In this document: positions 1-7,763 of the stretch, in pieces
Numbering within the stretch: the first letter of the stretch is position 1
Layout: the number at the start of each line of letters is the position of its first letter
Source: Helicobacter cinaedi CCUG 18818 = ATCC BAA-847
Lineage (GTDB): Bacteria > Campylobacterota > Campylobacteria > Campylobacterales > Helicobacteraceae
NCBI RefSeq assembly: GCF_000155475.1
Contig: NZ_DS990392.1
Span: 641,797 to 705,796 of the forward strand
DNA length: 64,000 bases
Direction of reading: 5' to 3'
Notes under the pieces: model-generated
What the model was told of the DNA's origin: nothing
What the model saw: only the letters and a program-made list of their open reading frames with translations
Database searches by the model: none
Made by a program: the position numbers and the translations under genes

Positions 1-997
1 CGCAGTGATGATTACATACCTTACTAGGATTAATCTTAAAAAACGCCTCCTTATTCTCTGCCCACCATTGTTTAAAGCTAATATCCTTTAAACTCCCAAG
101 CAACGCCTCTTCAATGTTATACGCCTTATCCTGACAAGGATAAATCCCCAAATCCGCCCCTATAACCATAAGCATTTGAGAATAAGGACACCAAGTATAT
201 GACTTTTCAAAACTCTCAAGCTGATAATGATAAGAATCATAGATCTCTAGCCTAGAGCCAAAATCCGCCTGAGCACGAGCCACCTGCTCTTTTACCTCAT
301 TATAAATTTTCGCGTGATAGGCGTTTGTCGCCTCACTCTCATTACTTGTAATCGTAGGCGAGATTTTAAGAGAATCCACACCAATTTCACTTAGAATCTT
401 ACTCATCGAATAGATAGCGTGATAATTTTCCTGCCCTACAATAAAGCTCACCCCAAGATAGCATTTCCCGCCAATTTTCTTAAACGCCTCCATATTAGTA
501 ATAATCTTATCAAACTCGCCCTTACCTGTTGAGCGGAATTTTTGATAACTTTCATTATCATATCCATCCATACTCACTCTAACCCAAGTGCCGTATTTTG
601 CAAAAAGCTCTGCCACTTCCCCTTTGAGCCTAGCACCATTTGTCAAAGTCGCAAAGGCAATGGGCGTCTCCACGAGCTTACGCAGCGTTTGAGGCATATA
701 TTTATACACAAGCGGTTCGCCCCCACCACTAAAAGTAATCGCCTTTACACCCATTTCCGCACAATCATCAATAATCTCAAGCATTTTAGATTCAGGGATA
801 AAATCACGCTCCACCATATCTTTGCCTAACTGCATATTAGAATCCTTATACGCACAAAACCAGCAGTCGTGATTGCAGACATTTGTGGGTTTGATTCGCA
901 CATGTAGCGGGGGGGGGGCAGTAACTAATTCTCGTGGGAGAGAATCTATCTTATCCTTAAAATGAAACATTTTGTATTGTGTATAAAGCAATCCCAT
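1..997 (-). CDS. Radical SAM/SPASM protein, 3' end beyond window edge
   Basis: The reading frame runs open from an ATG at 997 to the window edge, about 332 codons. An AAGGAG ribosome site lies 7 bases upstream of the start. Residues 41-48 hold the radical-SAM cluster motif CNHDCWFC (CxxxCxxC), followed by a GGGEP-type segment that binds the SAM amino group. A second cysteine set (TWCPYSQ, then IYPCQD, then VCNHHC near the edge) matches the SPASM/twitch auxiliary Fe-S region. Such enzymes cleave SAM to a 5'-deoxyadenosyl radical; the substrate is unknown. A C10 tract lies in codons 27-30, just before the catalytic domain, and is in frame here, so the gene reads as ON. It is more distant from the other radical-SAM genes of the cluster and lacks their DSHKL-type N-terminus. 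Confidence 0.85.
   Translation of the reverse strand, partial: MGLLYTQYKMFHFKDKIDSLPRELVTAPPPLHVRIKPTNVCNHDCWFCAYKDSNMQLGKDMVERDFIPESKMLEIIDDCAEMGVKAITFSGGGEPLVYKYMPQTLRKLVETPIAFATLTNGARLKGEVAELFAKYGTWVRVSMDGYDNESYQKFRSTGKGEFDKIITNMEAFKKIGGKCYLGVSFIVGQENYHAIYSMSKILSEIGVDSLKISPTITSNESEATNAYHAKIYNEVKEQVARAQADFGSRLEIYDSYHYQLESFEKSYTWCPYSQMLMVIGADLGIYPCQDKAYNIEEALLGSLKDISFKQWWAENKEAFFKINPSKVCNHHC
909..918 (-). repeat. Poly-C10 tract (sense strand) in 5' part of radical SAM gene
   Basis: Ten G on the plus strand, C10 in the coding strand, encoding part of an APPP run at residues 27-30. It precedes the cysteine motif, so gain or loss of one base would abolish the enzyme. At ten bases the frame is intact. 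Confidence 0.9.
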
Positions 998-1025
998 TAT
1001 TTTTCTCCTTTTTTATCACTTTTTT

Positions 1026-1685
1026 TTAAAAATAAATAAATTCATAATCCCCGCTATACCCAAACTCGCCAAAAAGCCAAATCCATTCATCAGGACGGAA
1101 AAAACTCTCACAAGTCAAAGCCCAACATTCCAAATTAAACAATTCTTGATTATTACGATACCCCTCTACCATTACAAACTTTTCTTTTCCCACGCGTTGC
1201 ATTTCTTGCAAAGCGGTTTTGAGATGAAAAATAGGCAGATTATGCAAAGTGCCAAGCGATAAAATAAGATCAAATTCATTATCACCAAAAGGCAAAATAT
1301 CCTTTGCATCATAGACAAAAAGACTATCTTTAATCTCCTCTTTCGCATTAGCAATGGCATAAGAAGATATATCTAGTCCCACCACTCTTGCTTTAGGCAA
1401 AAGCTTTTTTAACTCATAGAGTAAAAATCCTTTTCCACAGCCTATATCAAGGATTGAAGCATTCTCTTTAAGATTATATGTAGAGATTAACGCATCTGCT
1501 ATGGCTTTTTGCCGTCCATCATAGGCATAGCCCCCATAGCCATACCGCCTATCTCCGTCCCAAAAGTCTTTATCAAACTTTTTGGCAATCTCCATACACT
1601 CCACTTTAGAATCCATCATTCGCCCCAAGCAATCTCTTTGCGTGGCTTTATGCAATGAAGTAAAAATATCTCTCATCTTTCCCAT
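1026..1685 (-). CDS. Class I SAM-dependent methyltransferase
   Basis: 219 residues from the ATG at 1685, chosen because GGGAG lies about 7 bases upstream; an earlier TTG at 1703 lacks a ribosome site. Motif I of Rossmann-fold methyltransferases is plain (ILDIGCGKG near residue 80), followed by the acidic strand-2 end (VVGLDIS) and a motif-IV-like LILSLGTLHNL. The protein is expected to be cytoplasmic and to methylate a small molecule or sugar; the acceptor cannot be told from sequence. It lies 33 bases downstream of the radical-SAM gene ending at 1719, on the same strand, and is probably co-transcribed. Frames shifted by the C tract at 1741-1750 would bring the upstream stop to within 10 bases of this start. 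Confidence 0.8.
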   Translation of the reverse strand: MGKMRDIFTSLHKATQRDCLGRMMDSKVECMEIAKKFDKDFWDGDRRYGYGGYAYDGRQKAIADALISTYNLKENASILDIGCGKGFLLYELKKLLPKARVVGLDISSYAIANAKEEIKDSLFVYDAKDILPFGDNEFDLILSLGTLHNLPIFHLKTALQEMQRVGKEKFVMVEGYRNNQELFNLECWALTCESFFRPDEWIWLFGEFGYSGDYEFIYF

Positions 1686-1718
1686 ATTTTTCTCCCTACG
1701 CAACCTTAAGCGGCGTTC

Positions 1719-2840
1719 TCAAATAAAGTTGATATGCTGCGGGGGGGGGGTGATAGTAGAATTTGGAGCAGATTCCAAGCTCATCTCGCCTTTTTTGAGT
1801 TTATCTAAAATCTCATTGCTCTTATGCTGAAGACATAAGCTCCCGCACATACTTCTTGCGTCAAATGCAGAGCTACCCAAAGTCCCCATAACTTCCCAAT
1901 ATCTCTCACTTGCCACAATATCCTTAAAACGCGTTTGCGTGATATTGCCAATATGAAATTTAGAATATTTCTCATTAAAGAGCATTCCACAAGGTGCAAC
2001 AAGCCCAGTGCCGGAAATCTGCAAATGCAAAGGTGGTCCATAGCATTTAGAATAGCTGCGATTTGCCCCACTTCCAGAAGTGATTTTGCTCCATTTTGCT
2101 TTCACAAGATAGTCTTTCGTGCTATAACTCTCCGCCTCTCTTAACAAATCAAAGCACTCCTTATACGCGTCATAATCCACGCCCAAAGCCCCAGATTCAT
2201 CATCGCTACAATGTTTAATCACAACATAATCTACGCCTAGCTCTTTACCAAGCTTTGCCAAAGGCACAATTTGATCAGAATCCTGAGGTATAAGCACCAT
2301 TTGCATACCAAGCGTTACTGAAAGATTTCGCTCTTTTTTGATTCTCACAGCTTCTTTGATATTTTCACATACCTTTTCAAAATGTGCGGGAGTAACGCCC
2401 ATAATCTCCGCATATCTCTGTGCTTCGCCACCAGAAAAATTAAATCGCAAATATGTCAAATGAGGTAAAATCTCATAGAGCGGTTTAGAATCTAGCACAT
2501 AGCCATTGCTCGCCATAGCCACATCAATGCCATTTTGCTTAATATAGGCAATAACTTCCTTGTAGATGGGATTTGCTGTGCTTTCTCCATCGCTTACCAA
2601 AGAGATTGCCTTTACACCCATTTCCGCACAATCATCAACAAAGTCTTTCATCACCTGCATCGTGATTCTATGCGGTTTATTGCGTTGAAGCTGTGCATAG
2701 CAAAACTTACAGCTATACTGGCAAGCTTGAGTTAAAGCCATATCTATGGTAATAGGTGCTACCCTTCCTCCATTAAACCACTTTGCTACTCTATCCTTGT
2801 GCCACAGCACCTTTGATGCGTCTAAAATAATTTCAGCCAT
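1719..2840 (-). CDS. Radical SAM protein with HINFI C-terminus
   Basis: 373 residues. The [4Fe-4S] motif CQYSCKFC is at residues 40-47. The N-terminus (DASKVLWHKDRVAKW) and the last residues (HINFI) are shared with the two paralogues at 7764-8851 and 8860-9951, so these form a subfamily. A C-terminal cysteine set (SKCYGPP, VAPCGM, SMCGSLC) fits a SPASM auxiliary cluster domain. ACTCCTTT-complement (AAAGGAGT) lies before the ATG. A C10 tract lies nine codons before the stop. Because the residues after it (QHINFI) match the paralogues, the tract is in its native frame. The reaction is unknown; its neighbours are an SDR, transketolases and methyltransferases, suggesting unusual sugar or metabolite chemistry. 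Confidence 0.85.
   Translation of the reverse strand: MAEIILDASKVLWHKDRVAKWFNGGRVAPITIDMALTQACQYSCKFCYAQLQRNKPHRITMQVMKDFVDDCAEMGVKAISLVSDGESTANPIYKEVIAYIKQNGIDVAMASNGYVLDSKPLYEILPHLTYLRFNFSGGEAQRYAEIMGVTPAHFEKVCENIKEAVRIKKERNLSVTLGMQMVLIPQDSDQIVPLAKLGKELGVDYVVIKHCSDDESGALGVDYDAYKECFDLLREAESYSTKDYLVKAKWSKITSGSGANRSYSKCYGPPLHLQISGTGLVAPCGMLFNEKYSKFHIGNITQTRFKDIVASERYWEVMGTLGSSAFDARSMCGSLCLQHKSNEILDKLKKGEMSLESAPNSTITPPPQHINFI
1741..1750 (-). repeat. Poly-C10 tract at 3' end of radical SAM gene
   Basis: C10 in the coding strand, eight codons before the TGA at 1719. With C10 the conserved HINFI tail is made. With C11 (or C8) the tail is replaced and the stop moves to TAG at 1696-1698, next to the ribosome site of the downstream methyltransferase. 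With C9 or C12 it stops at a TAA in between. Confidence 0.9.
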
Positions 2841-2892
2841 TTTTACTCCTTTGATTTAAGATTAAATGTATTTAAAAATCCAAATGTTCCTA

Positions 2893-3639
2893 CTAAAAAC
2901 TATCTCCTGCACGGATATAGCCACCACCATTAAGCAAAAACTCCGCTCCACTTGTAAGCATATTTTTAGATTCACAAAGTGAAACTACAAAAGATGCCAC
3001 CTCTTCTGGCGTGCCAAACTCACCTCTAGCCAAATGAGCTTTGCGTATATGATAGGCTTGTGTATGAGACTTTTTTTCCCAAGCACTCCCTTTAAAATTA
3101 ATAATGCCGGGCATTACACTTTGAAAGACAATCCCATCTCTGGCATAGAATCTAGCACTACTTTTGACATAGGCATTGATAGCCGCTTTTGCGGCAACAT
3201 AGCCCGGCGGAGAGTAGCCATCAAGCACACAATCTGATGAAATATGAATGATATGTCCATCACGCTCAGTCTGCATATAAGGGATATAGGCTTCATTTAA
3301 CGCCACACTTACGCCAAGATTAAGCTGAATAGATTCTATAAGGGCTTCTTGCGATAGGGGCTGTCTATCATTATATGCGTGTCCGCCAAGAGAGTGGATA
3401 ATGACATTTGGCACAAGTTTGTGTATCTGCAAAAAGTGAGTAAATGCTTTTAAACTCCCATTTTCAAGCAAATCACACGCATATACAAAACAAGACTTTG
3501 GATATTGCAAACCTATCTCTTTAAGCTTAGATTCACTTCTTGCTACAAGCACACACACTATCCCCTTTTGTAAGAATCTATAAGCGATAGCCCTGCCTAT
3601 ACCCTTACTTGCACCGGTTATAAGTGCTATCTTAGACAT
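2893..3639 (-). CDS. Short-chain dehydrogenase/reductase (SDR)
   Basis: 248 residues from ATG 3639, preceded by AGAAGAAAG. The NAD(P)-binding motif ITGASKGIGRA is at residues 5-15, and the catalytic Ser (HISSDC) and YVAAK (YxxxK) are present, with a classical C-terminal LLNGGGYIR. It should reduce or oxidise a keto/hydroxy group on a small molecule. An in-frame extension to 3747 would add 36 mostly hydrophobic residues with a weaker AGAGAAGAA site; I prefer the short form because it starts at the usual SDR position. It sits between the split transketolase and a radical-SAM gene. If the C tract at 3776-3785 shifts, the upstream reading frame ends across this start codon, which could couple its translation. 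Confidence 0.85.
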   Translation of the reverse strand: MSKIALITGASKGIGRAIAYRFLQKGIVCVLVARSESKLKEIGLQYPKSCFVYACDLLENGSLKAFTHFLQIHKLVPNVIIHSLGGHAYNDRQPLSQEALIESIQLNLGVSVALNEAYIPYMQTERDGHIIHISSDCVLDGYSPPGYVAAKAAINAYVKSSARFYARDGIVFQSVMPGIINFKGSAWEKKSHTQAYHIRKAHLARGEFGTPEEVASFVVSLCESKNMLTSGAEFLLNGGGYIRAGDSF

Positions 3640-3764
3640 ACTTTCTTCTCGCATACGCAACGCCAAATACCACAGAATCTGCCCTTGCCACATTAGATAA
3701 TGCCAAAAGAGCATAAAAAGATAAAAGTTCATCTTGTGAATCTTCATTTCTTCTCTTTCTCTTT

Positions 3765-4676
3765 TTATTTACTGCGGGGGGGGGGTGAAGATAGAATCTT
3801 ATCTCTAATTCCCTCACAGGAAAGCCCAAAATGTGCTCTTCCATATTCTTGATTCCCAATGAGATGGATATAGTCATTTTCTAAACCAATCACCTGCACT
3901 TCCCTATTTACTCTCTCTTTTGCCAATCTCTCTTTGAGTAATGTTCCTAGCCCTCCATAGCTATAATGCTCCTCTATCACAACAATGCGTTTATAGCTAC
4001 CAAGCAGCTCTATAATCTGTGAATTCATAGAATTAATAAAAGGCATACTTACAACACTTGCGTTCAGCTCATCTGCTACTTTTAGCACTTCACTTATGAT
4101 ACTGCTATATGTAACAAGCACCATATCGCTATGAGATTTTCTTAGAATCTGTGCTTGTGTTACATCATCTAAAGGTTTTGTATGAAAAATAGGCTCTCCC
4201 GCTTTTGGAATCCTTATGTAGCTTGGATTTAAAGAAGTATAAGCATACTCAAAACACGCCTTTGCCTCTAAGGCATCACAAGGAGAAAAAATATTAAGAT
4301 GAGGCAAACTTGAAGCTAAAAGTATATCTTCTACCGCATAGTGCGTCATACCACTTGGCATATAGGTAAGCCCACTACCCGTGCCGATAAGTATAACAGG
4401 CAATCCTTGATAGCAAATATCATTTCGCACCTGCTCATAAGGACGCATAATGACAAATGGAGCGATATTGTAATACACCACCTTTTTGCCACACATCGCC
4501 ATACCCGCTGCCATTCCCACACATAAAGCTTCATTAATGCCCGGATTCACATATTGATGTGGATACTCTTGTTGATAAGTATCCCATACGCCAAGCCCCG
4601 CATCGCCTGTGATAAGGAAAAAATCTTTATCCACACTCGCTTTTTGTGTGATAGATTCGGCAATAGCATTTCTCAT
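3765..4676 (-). CDS. Transketolase C-terminal subunit (Pyr and C domains)
   Basis: 303 residues, covering the pyrimidine-binding and C-terminal domains of a TPP-dependent transketolase. The catalytic glutamate is in the NPGINEALCVGMAAGMAM segment near residues 43-60, and PYEQVRNDIC follows as in the family. The N-terminal half is the adjacent gene at 4673-5485, which overlaps this start by four bases (ATGA type), so the two are translated as partners. The family transfers two-carbon ketol units between sugars, or acts as 1-deoxyxylulose synthase-like enzymes; the split form is common in bacterial secondary and surface-sugar pathways. The protein ends soon after GIRDKIL with SSPPPRSK encoded by a C10 tract. 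Confidence 0.85.
   Translation of the reverse strand: MRNAIAESITQKASVDKDFFLITGDAGLGVWDTYQQEYPHQYVNPGINEALCVGMAAGMAMCGKKVVYYNIAPFVIMRPYEQVRNDICYQGLPVILIGTGSGLTYMPSGMTHYAVEDILLASSLPHLNIFSPCDALEAKACFEYAYTSLNPSYIRIPKAGEPIFHTKPLDDVTQAQILRKSHSDMVLVTYSSIISEVLKVADELNASVVSMPFINSMNSQIIELLGSYKRIVVIEEHYSYGGLGTLLKERLAKERVNREVQVIGLENDYIHLIGNQEYGRAHFGLSCEGIRDKILSSPPPRSK
3776..3785 (-). repeat. Poly-C10 tract at 3' end of transketolase C-subunit gene
   Basis: C10 in the coding strand. With C10 translation stops at TAA 3765-3767. With C9 or C12 the frame stays open to 3632, overlapping the SDR start at 3639. With C11 it stops at once (PPPPQ then stop). Tract length thus changes where ribosomes stop relative to the next gene. 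Confidence 0.85.
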
Positions 4677-5485
4677 TGCAGCTCCTTTAGGGCATTATGA
4701 TACACTTCATCACTCACAAGGTAATAATGCCACTCTAATTTATTCTCCATAAATCCCACACCCTTACCCTTTGTCGTATCACAAATCAACACAAGGGGCT
4801 TGTGTGTTTGGCTTAGGCAATGTGTCATTATGCTTTCTTTCATCATCTCCATATTATGTCCATCTACCCTTTTGCATTCCCAGCCAAATGCACTCCATTT
4901 TTGTTCCAATGGCTCATAGGAAAGCAGCTCACTTGCTCTACCATAGCCTTGTAAATCATTCCTATCAATAAGCACCATAAGATGACTCAGATTCTGTTTT
5001 GGGGCAAACATTGCCGCTTCCCACACGCTCCCCTCTTGCACCTCGCCATCTCCCATAAGCACCACAACCTTGCGTTGCTTACCTTGCGCGTTTTTTTGCC
5101 CCCTTATACTCATAGCCATACCCACAGCAATAGGCAACCCGTGTCCTAGGCTACCTGCTGACATTTCAATATATGGACTACTTGTTTTATCCGTATGTGC
5201 TGGGAGTGTGCCTCCATTGCTATAATAGCCCTCTATCTGCTCCTTACTCATATAGCCATAATGATATAAACTCGCATATAAAGCCATAGCAGAATGTGCT
5301 TTAGATAAAAGAAAAATATCTCTGTTTTTAAAGTCCACTTCATTTGCATAAGGCAGATAAAGTATCTCTCCATAAATCAAACTTAATATATCCGCGCAAG
5401 AAAGTGCAGAGCCGATATGCGGACTTTTTGCACGATTAGCAATACCAAGAATCTGCTTTCTTATCTCAAGTGCCGCATTACGCAT
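4673..5485 (-). CDS. Transketolase N-terminal subunit (PP domain)
   Basis: 270 residues from ATG 5485, preceded by GGAGG at 6 bases. It carries the diphosphate-binding signature GDGEVQEG followed after about 25 residues by DRNDLQ (GDG-x-N motif), the SPHIGSALS start and the SLGHGLPIAVG loop, as in N-terminal transketolase halves. The partner is 3765-4676. An alternative in-frame ATG at 5608, which overlaps the TAA of the upstream transketolase (TAATG) and has AGGAG before it, would add 41 residues rich in Leu and Arg. Both starts have good ribosome sites, so two forms are possible. When the upstream C tract is 9 or 12 long this frame fuses directly to the upstream enzyme. Confidence 0.85.
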   Translation of the reverse strand: MRNAALEIRKQILGIANRAKSPHIGSALSCADILSLIYGEILYLPYANEVDFKNRDIFLLSKAHSAMALYASLYHYGYMSKEQIEGYYSNGGTLPAHTDKTSSPYIEMSAGSLGHGLPIAVGMAMSIRGQKNAQGKQRKVVVLMGDGEVQEGSVWEAAMFAPKQNLSHLMVLIDRNDLQGYGRASELLSYEPLEQKWSAFGWECKRVDGHNMEMMKESIMTHCLSQTHKPLVLICDTTKGKGVGFMENKLEWHYYLVSDEVYHNALKELQ

Positions 5486-5607
5486 ACGCCACCTCCACAG
5501 ACAAACCCGCAGATAAATCCGCAGAATCCGCAAATGAATTAATGTAAGCAAACTCATTTGCAGCACGAAGTGCTGCGGATTTTTTTGCGTTGTTACATAC
5601 CCTAGCA

Positions 5608-7044
5608 TTATATGCTCCTGATATACAGCGGGGGGGGGGGCGATGAAAGATTTTTAGCAGAAAAATACCGCTCCAACGCCATTTTTACGCCATTTTCATC
5701 TAAAGATACAATTTGAAGTTGTGGCAGTATCTCCATTAATTTTATATCATCACTATCCATACAATGACTCCTTCCCAATGCTTTAAAATAATTATCCGCA
5801 CCCACACCTATTATAATCACGCCCAAGTAATGCTCACACACATCATATCGTATCTGCTCATAAGCCCTCATACTCAAAAATGGAATCTGCGCATACACAA
5901 CAGGCTTTAATCCGCTAAGATACATACCCGCTGCCATTCCCACCATAGCTTGCTCGGCAATGCCGACATTAAACACGCGATATGAAAAATGCTCAAAATA
6001 AGAATCAAGCACAGCAAAGCCCATATCACCAACAAGCAAGACCATTTTTTCATCATTAGCAAAATACGGATACAAGGCGTCCATAATCTGCTTTTTATTT
6101 GCTAGAGTTTGGGGGCCACTGATTGTGGCATTTTGTTTAGCATTTGTGGGAGTGTGAGCCTCAATCCAAGTGGGAGTGGAAGTCTGTGTAGTGTGGCTTT
6201 TCTCCTGCTGAGCGATACTTGCCCTACTTATATCCATTGCCTTATCTTGCCATACAAAGCCATCTTGCAAAGGGCAGCGATAGTGATATTTCGCATTAGA
6301 TTCTATCATTGCTACACCCTTGCCCTTAATCGTGCGTGCAACGATAATACTTAAGCCTTTAGCATCGTCAAAAAAATGCCTATAAGCCTCTCTCAAAGCA
6401 TTTTCATTATGCCCATCAATATCATAAAAACACTCTTCATCTACATACGCCCTTAAGACGCGTGAAAGCGTATCATTTGGAAGCCCAATATGCTCAAGCC
6501 TATCCATCGCACTCAAATCATTTGCATCAATGATGATAAGTAAATTATCAAGCTTAAAGCGATATGCAGATGCCAAGGCTTCAAAGTTACTTCCCTCCTG
6601 CATTTCGCCATCGCCTATGATACACACGACTTTATTATTTTTTCCCTGCATTTTAAGGCTTTGAGCCATACCCACAGCAATAGGCAATCCGTGTCCCAAA
6701 GAACCCGTTGAAGCTTCAAGCATAAACTCGGGCGTATAGCTCACGCAGCCCTTTAACACACTAGATTCTGTGCCAAAAGAATAAAATACATCATCAGGTA
6801 TAAATCCCAAAGCATTTAAGATCACATAATACGCATAACAGCCGTGTCCTTTTGAAAACACAAGTCTATCACGCGATGAATCTTGTGGATTTTCCACATT
6901 AAAATGTAAAAATTCCCTAAAAAGTGTCGTTAAAATTTCCACACTGGATAACGATGAGGCTAAATGTCCAGCATTATGCCTACAGGAAAATGCTATACTC
7001 TCTTCACGCACAAATTGCGAAGTAAGTTTCTCTTTTTTAATCAT
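5608..7044 (-). CDS. Transketolase-like TPP enzyme lacking the third domain
   Basis: 478 residues from ATG 7044, which overlaps the TGA of the methyltransferase frame upstream (ATGA). The PP domain has GDGEMQEGS and, 25 residues on, DANDLS. The Pyr domain has the catalytic glutamate in FNVGIAEQAMVGMAAGM. A Ser/Thr/Gln-rich linker (about residues 270-300) joins them. Ordinary transketolases run to about 620-660 residues; this one stops in the segment aligning with PSYIRIPKAGE of the paralogue at 3765-4676. A C11 tract falls exactly there and is followed by LYIRSI and a stop, so the C-terminal domain is missing. That domain is not part of the TPP site, so activity is still possible. Substrate unknown. 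Confidence 0.8.
   Translation of the reverse strand: MIKKEKLTSQFVREESIAFSCRHNAGHLASSLSSVEILTTLFREFLHFNVENPQDSSRDRLVFSKGHGCYAYYVILNALGFIPDDVFYSFGTESSVLKGCVSYTPEFMLEASTGSLGHGLPIAVGMAQSLKMQGKNNKVVCIIGDGEMQEGSNFEALASAYRFKLDNLLIIIDANDLSAMDRLEHIGLPNDTLSRVLRAYVDEECFYDIDGHNENALREAYRHFFDDAKGLSIIVARTIKGKGVAMIESNAKYHYRCPLQDGFVWQDKAMDISRASIAQQEKSHTTQTSTPTWIEAHTPTNAKQNATISGPQTLANKKQIMDALYPYFANDEKMVLLVGDMGFAVLDSYFEHFSYRVFNVGIAEQAMVGMAAGMYLSGLKPVVYAQIPFLSMRAYEQIRYDVCEHYLGVIIIGVGADNYFKALGRSHCMDSDDIKLMEILPQLQIVSLDENGVKMALERYFSAKNLSSPPPPLYIRSI
5630..5640 (-). repeat. Poly-C11 tract joining two transketolase genes
   Basis: C11 in the coding strand. C11: residues LYIRSI follow and translation stops at TAA 5608-5610, overlapping an ATG (TAATG). 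C10 or C13: the frame stays open for about 50 more codons and stops at 5478, across the start at 5485. C9 or C12: the frame runs without a stop into the transketolase N-subunit at 4673, giving a fusion of roughly 795 residues. All three frames are open through 5485-5640. Confidence 0.88.
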
Positions 7045-7759
7045 AACTCTTTTGCTCCCACACATAAAGCTAATAAATAATGTGCCATAGGATAAAAACC
7101 TGTATGCACCACTTCATCATTCATACTAAAGACAAAACAATGATGAAAATACTTTTGACAAAACTTTTTCAACTCATCTCCATTTTTACAATTAATATGT
7201 TCAAGTTTGCTCATTCTACTTGCATAGACTTGACTTTCAAGACTAGGTATGCCAAATATGGCTATACCCCCCCCCCACCACCAGAAACAGAATCCGCACC
7301 ATTCTTTTTCAATGCGCGTGTAATATTACGCATAAAGGCATCTTCATCTTTTGGGTGGATATGCTCAAGCACATCAAGAGCATATACCCCATCAAACTCA
7401 TTCTCACAAGGCTCTTTGGTCAAGTCAAGCACTCTAAGCTCCATATTCTTAGCCCTACCTAGTTCCTTTGCCTGTCCAATAAACAATTCATCAAAATCAC
7501 TCGCTACAAGTGTGCCAACCCTATCAGCTACGATTTGTGAGTAAAAGGCATCAGCACAGCCAAGCTCTAGCACCTTATCAAGCCCACTCATCATCTTTGA
7601 AACAAACTTATAACGAGAAGCACTTATTGCTACACGCACAGGATCGTGCCAATACACATACGATGAGATATAGCCCATATCGCCTTTTTTGCCATCATTA
7701 TAGGATTCTACGCATTCGTTGAATGTTTTTGTTTTGGATTTAGCGTTTTGCATTTTCAC
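7041..7759 (-). pseudogene. Phase-variable SAM methyltransferase, out of frame here (OFF)
   Basis: The first 150 residues form a class I methyltransferase: motif I VLELGCADAFYS, motif II VASDFDEL and motif IV GVYALDVLEHIHP. At the tract 7267-7276 the frame as given runs into TAG 7262-7264, giving 165 residues ending in glycines. One added base restores a frame that continues IAIFGIPSLESQVYAS, then HINCKNGDELK, then SMNDEVVHTGFYPMAHY, and stops at TGA 7041-7043 overlapping the next start (ATGA). The restored protein has 239 residues and a coherent C-terminus typical of methyltransferases in bacterial glycan clusters. ON lengths are 8 or 11 bases. I call it a switched-off gene rather than decay because no other damage is seen. 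Confidence 0.85.
7267..7276 (-). repeat. Poly-G10 tract (sense) inside methyltransferase gene
   Basis: C10 on the plus strand, G10 in the mRNA. It codes a glycine run between ALKKNG... and IAIFGIPSLES. Frame requires 8 or 11. Orientation is opposite to most tracts in this cluster, where the mRNA carries C. Confidence 0.9.
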
Positions 7760-7763
7760 TCCT

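Noticed and set aside
7080..7544. 154-codon plus-strand open frame across the methyltransferase
   Set aside because: It is antisense to a clear methyltransferase gene and is open partly because of the homopolymer.
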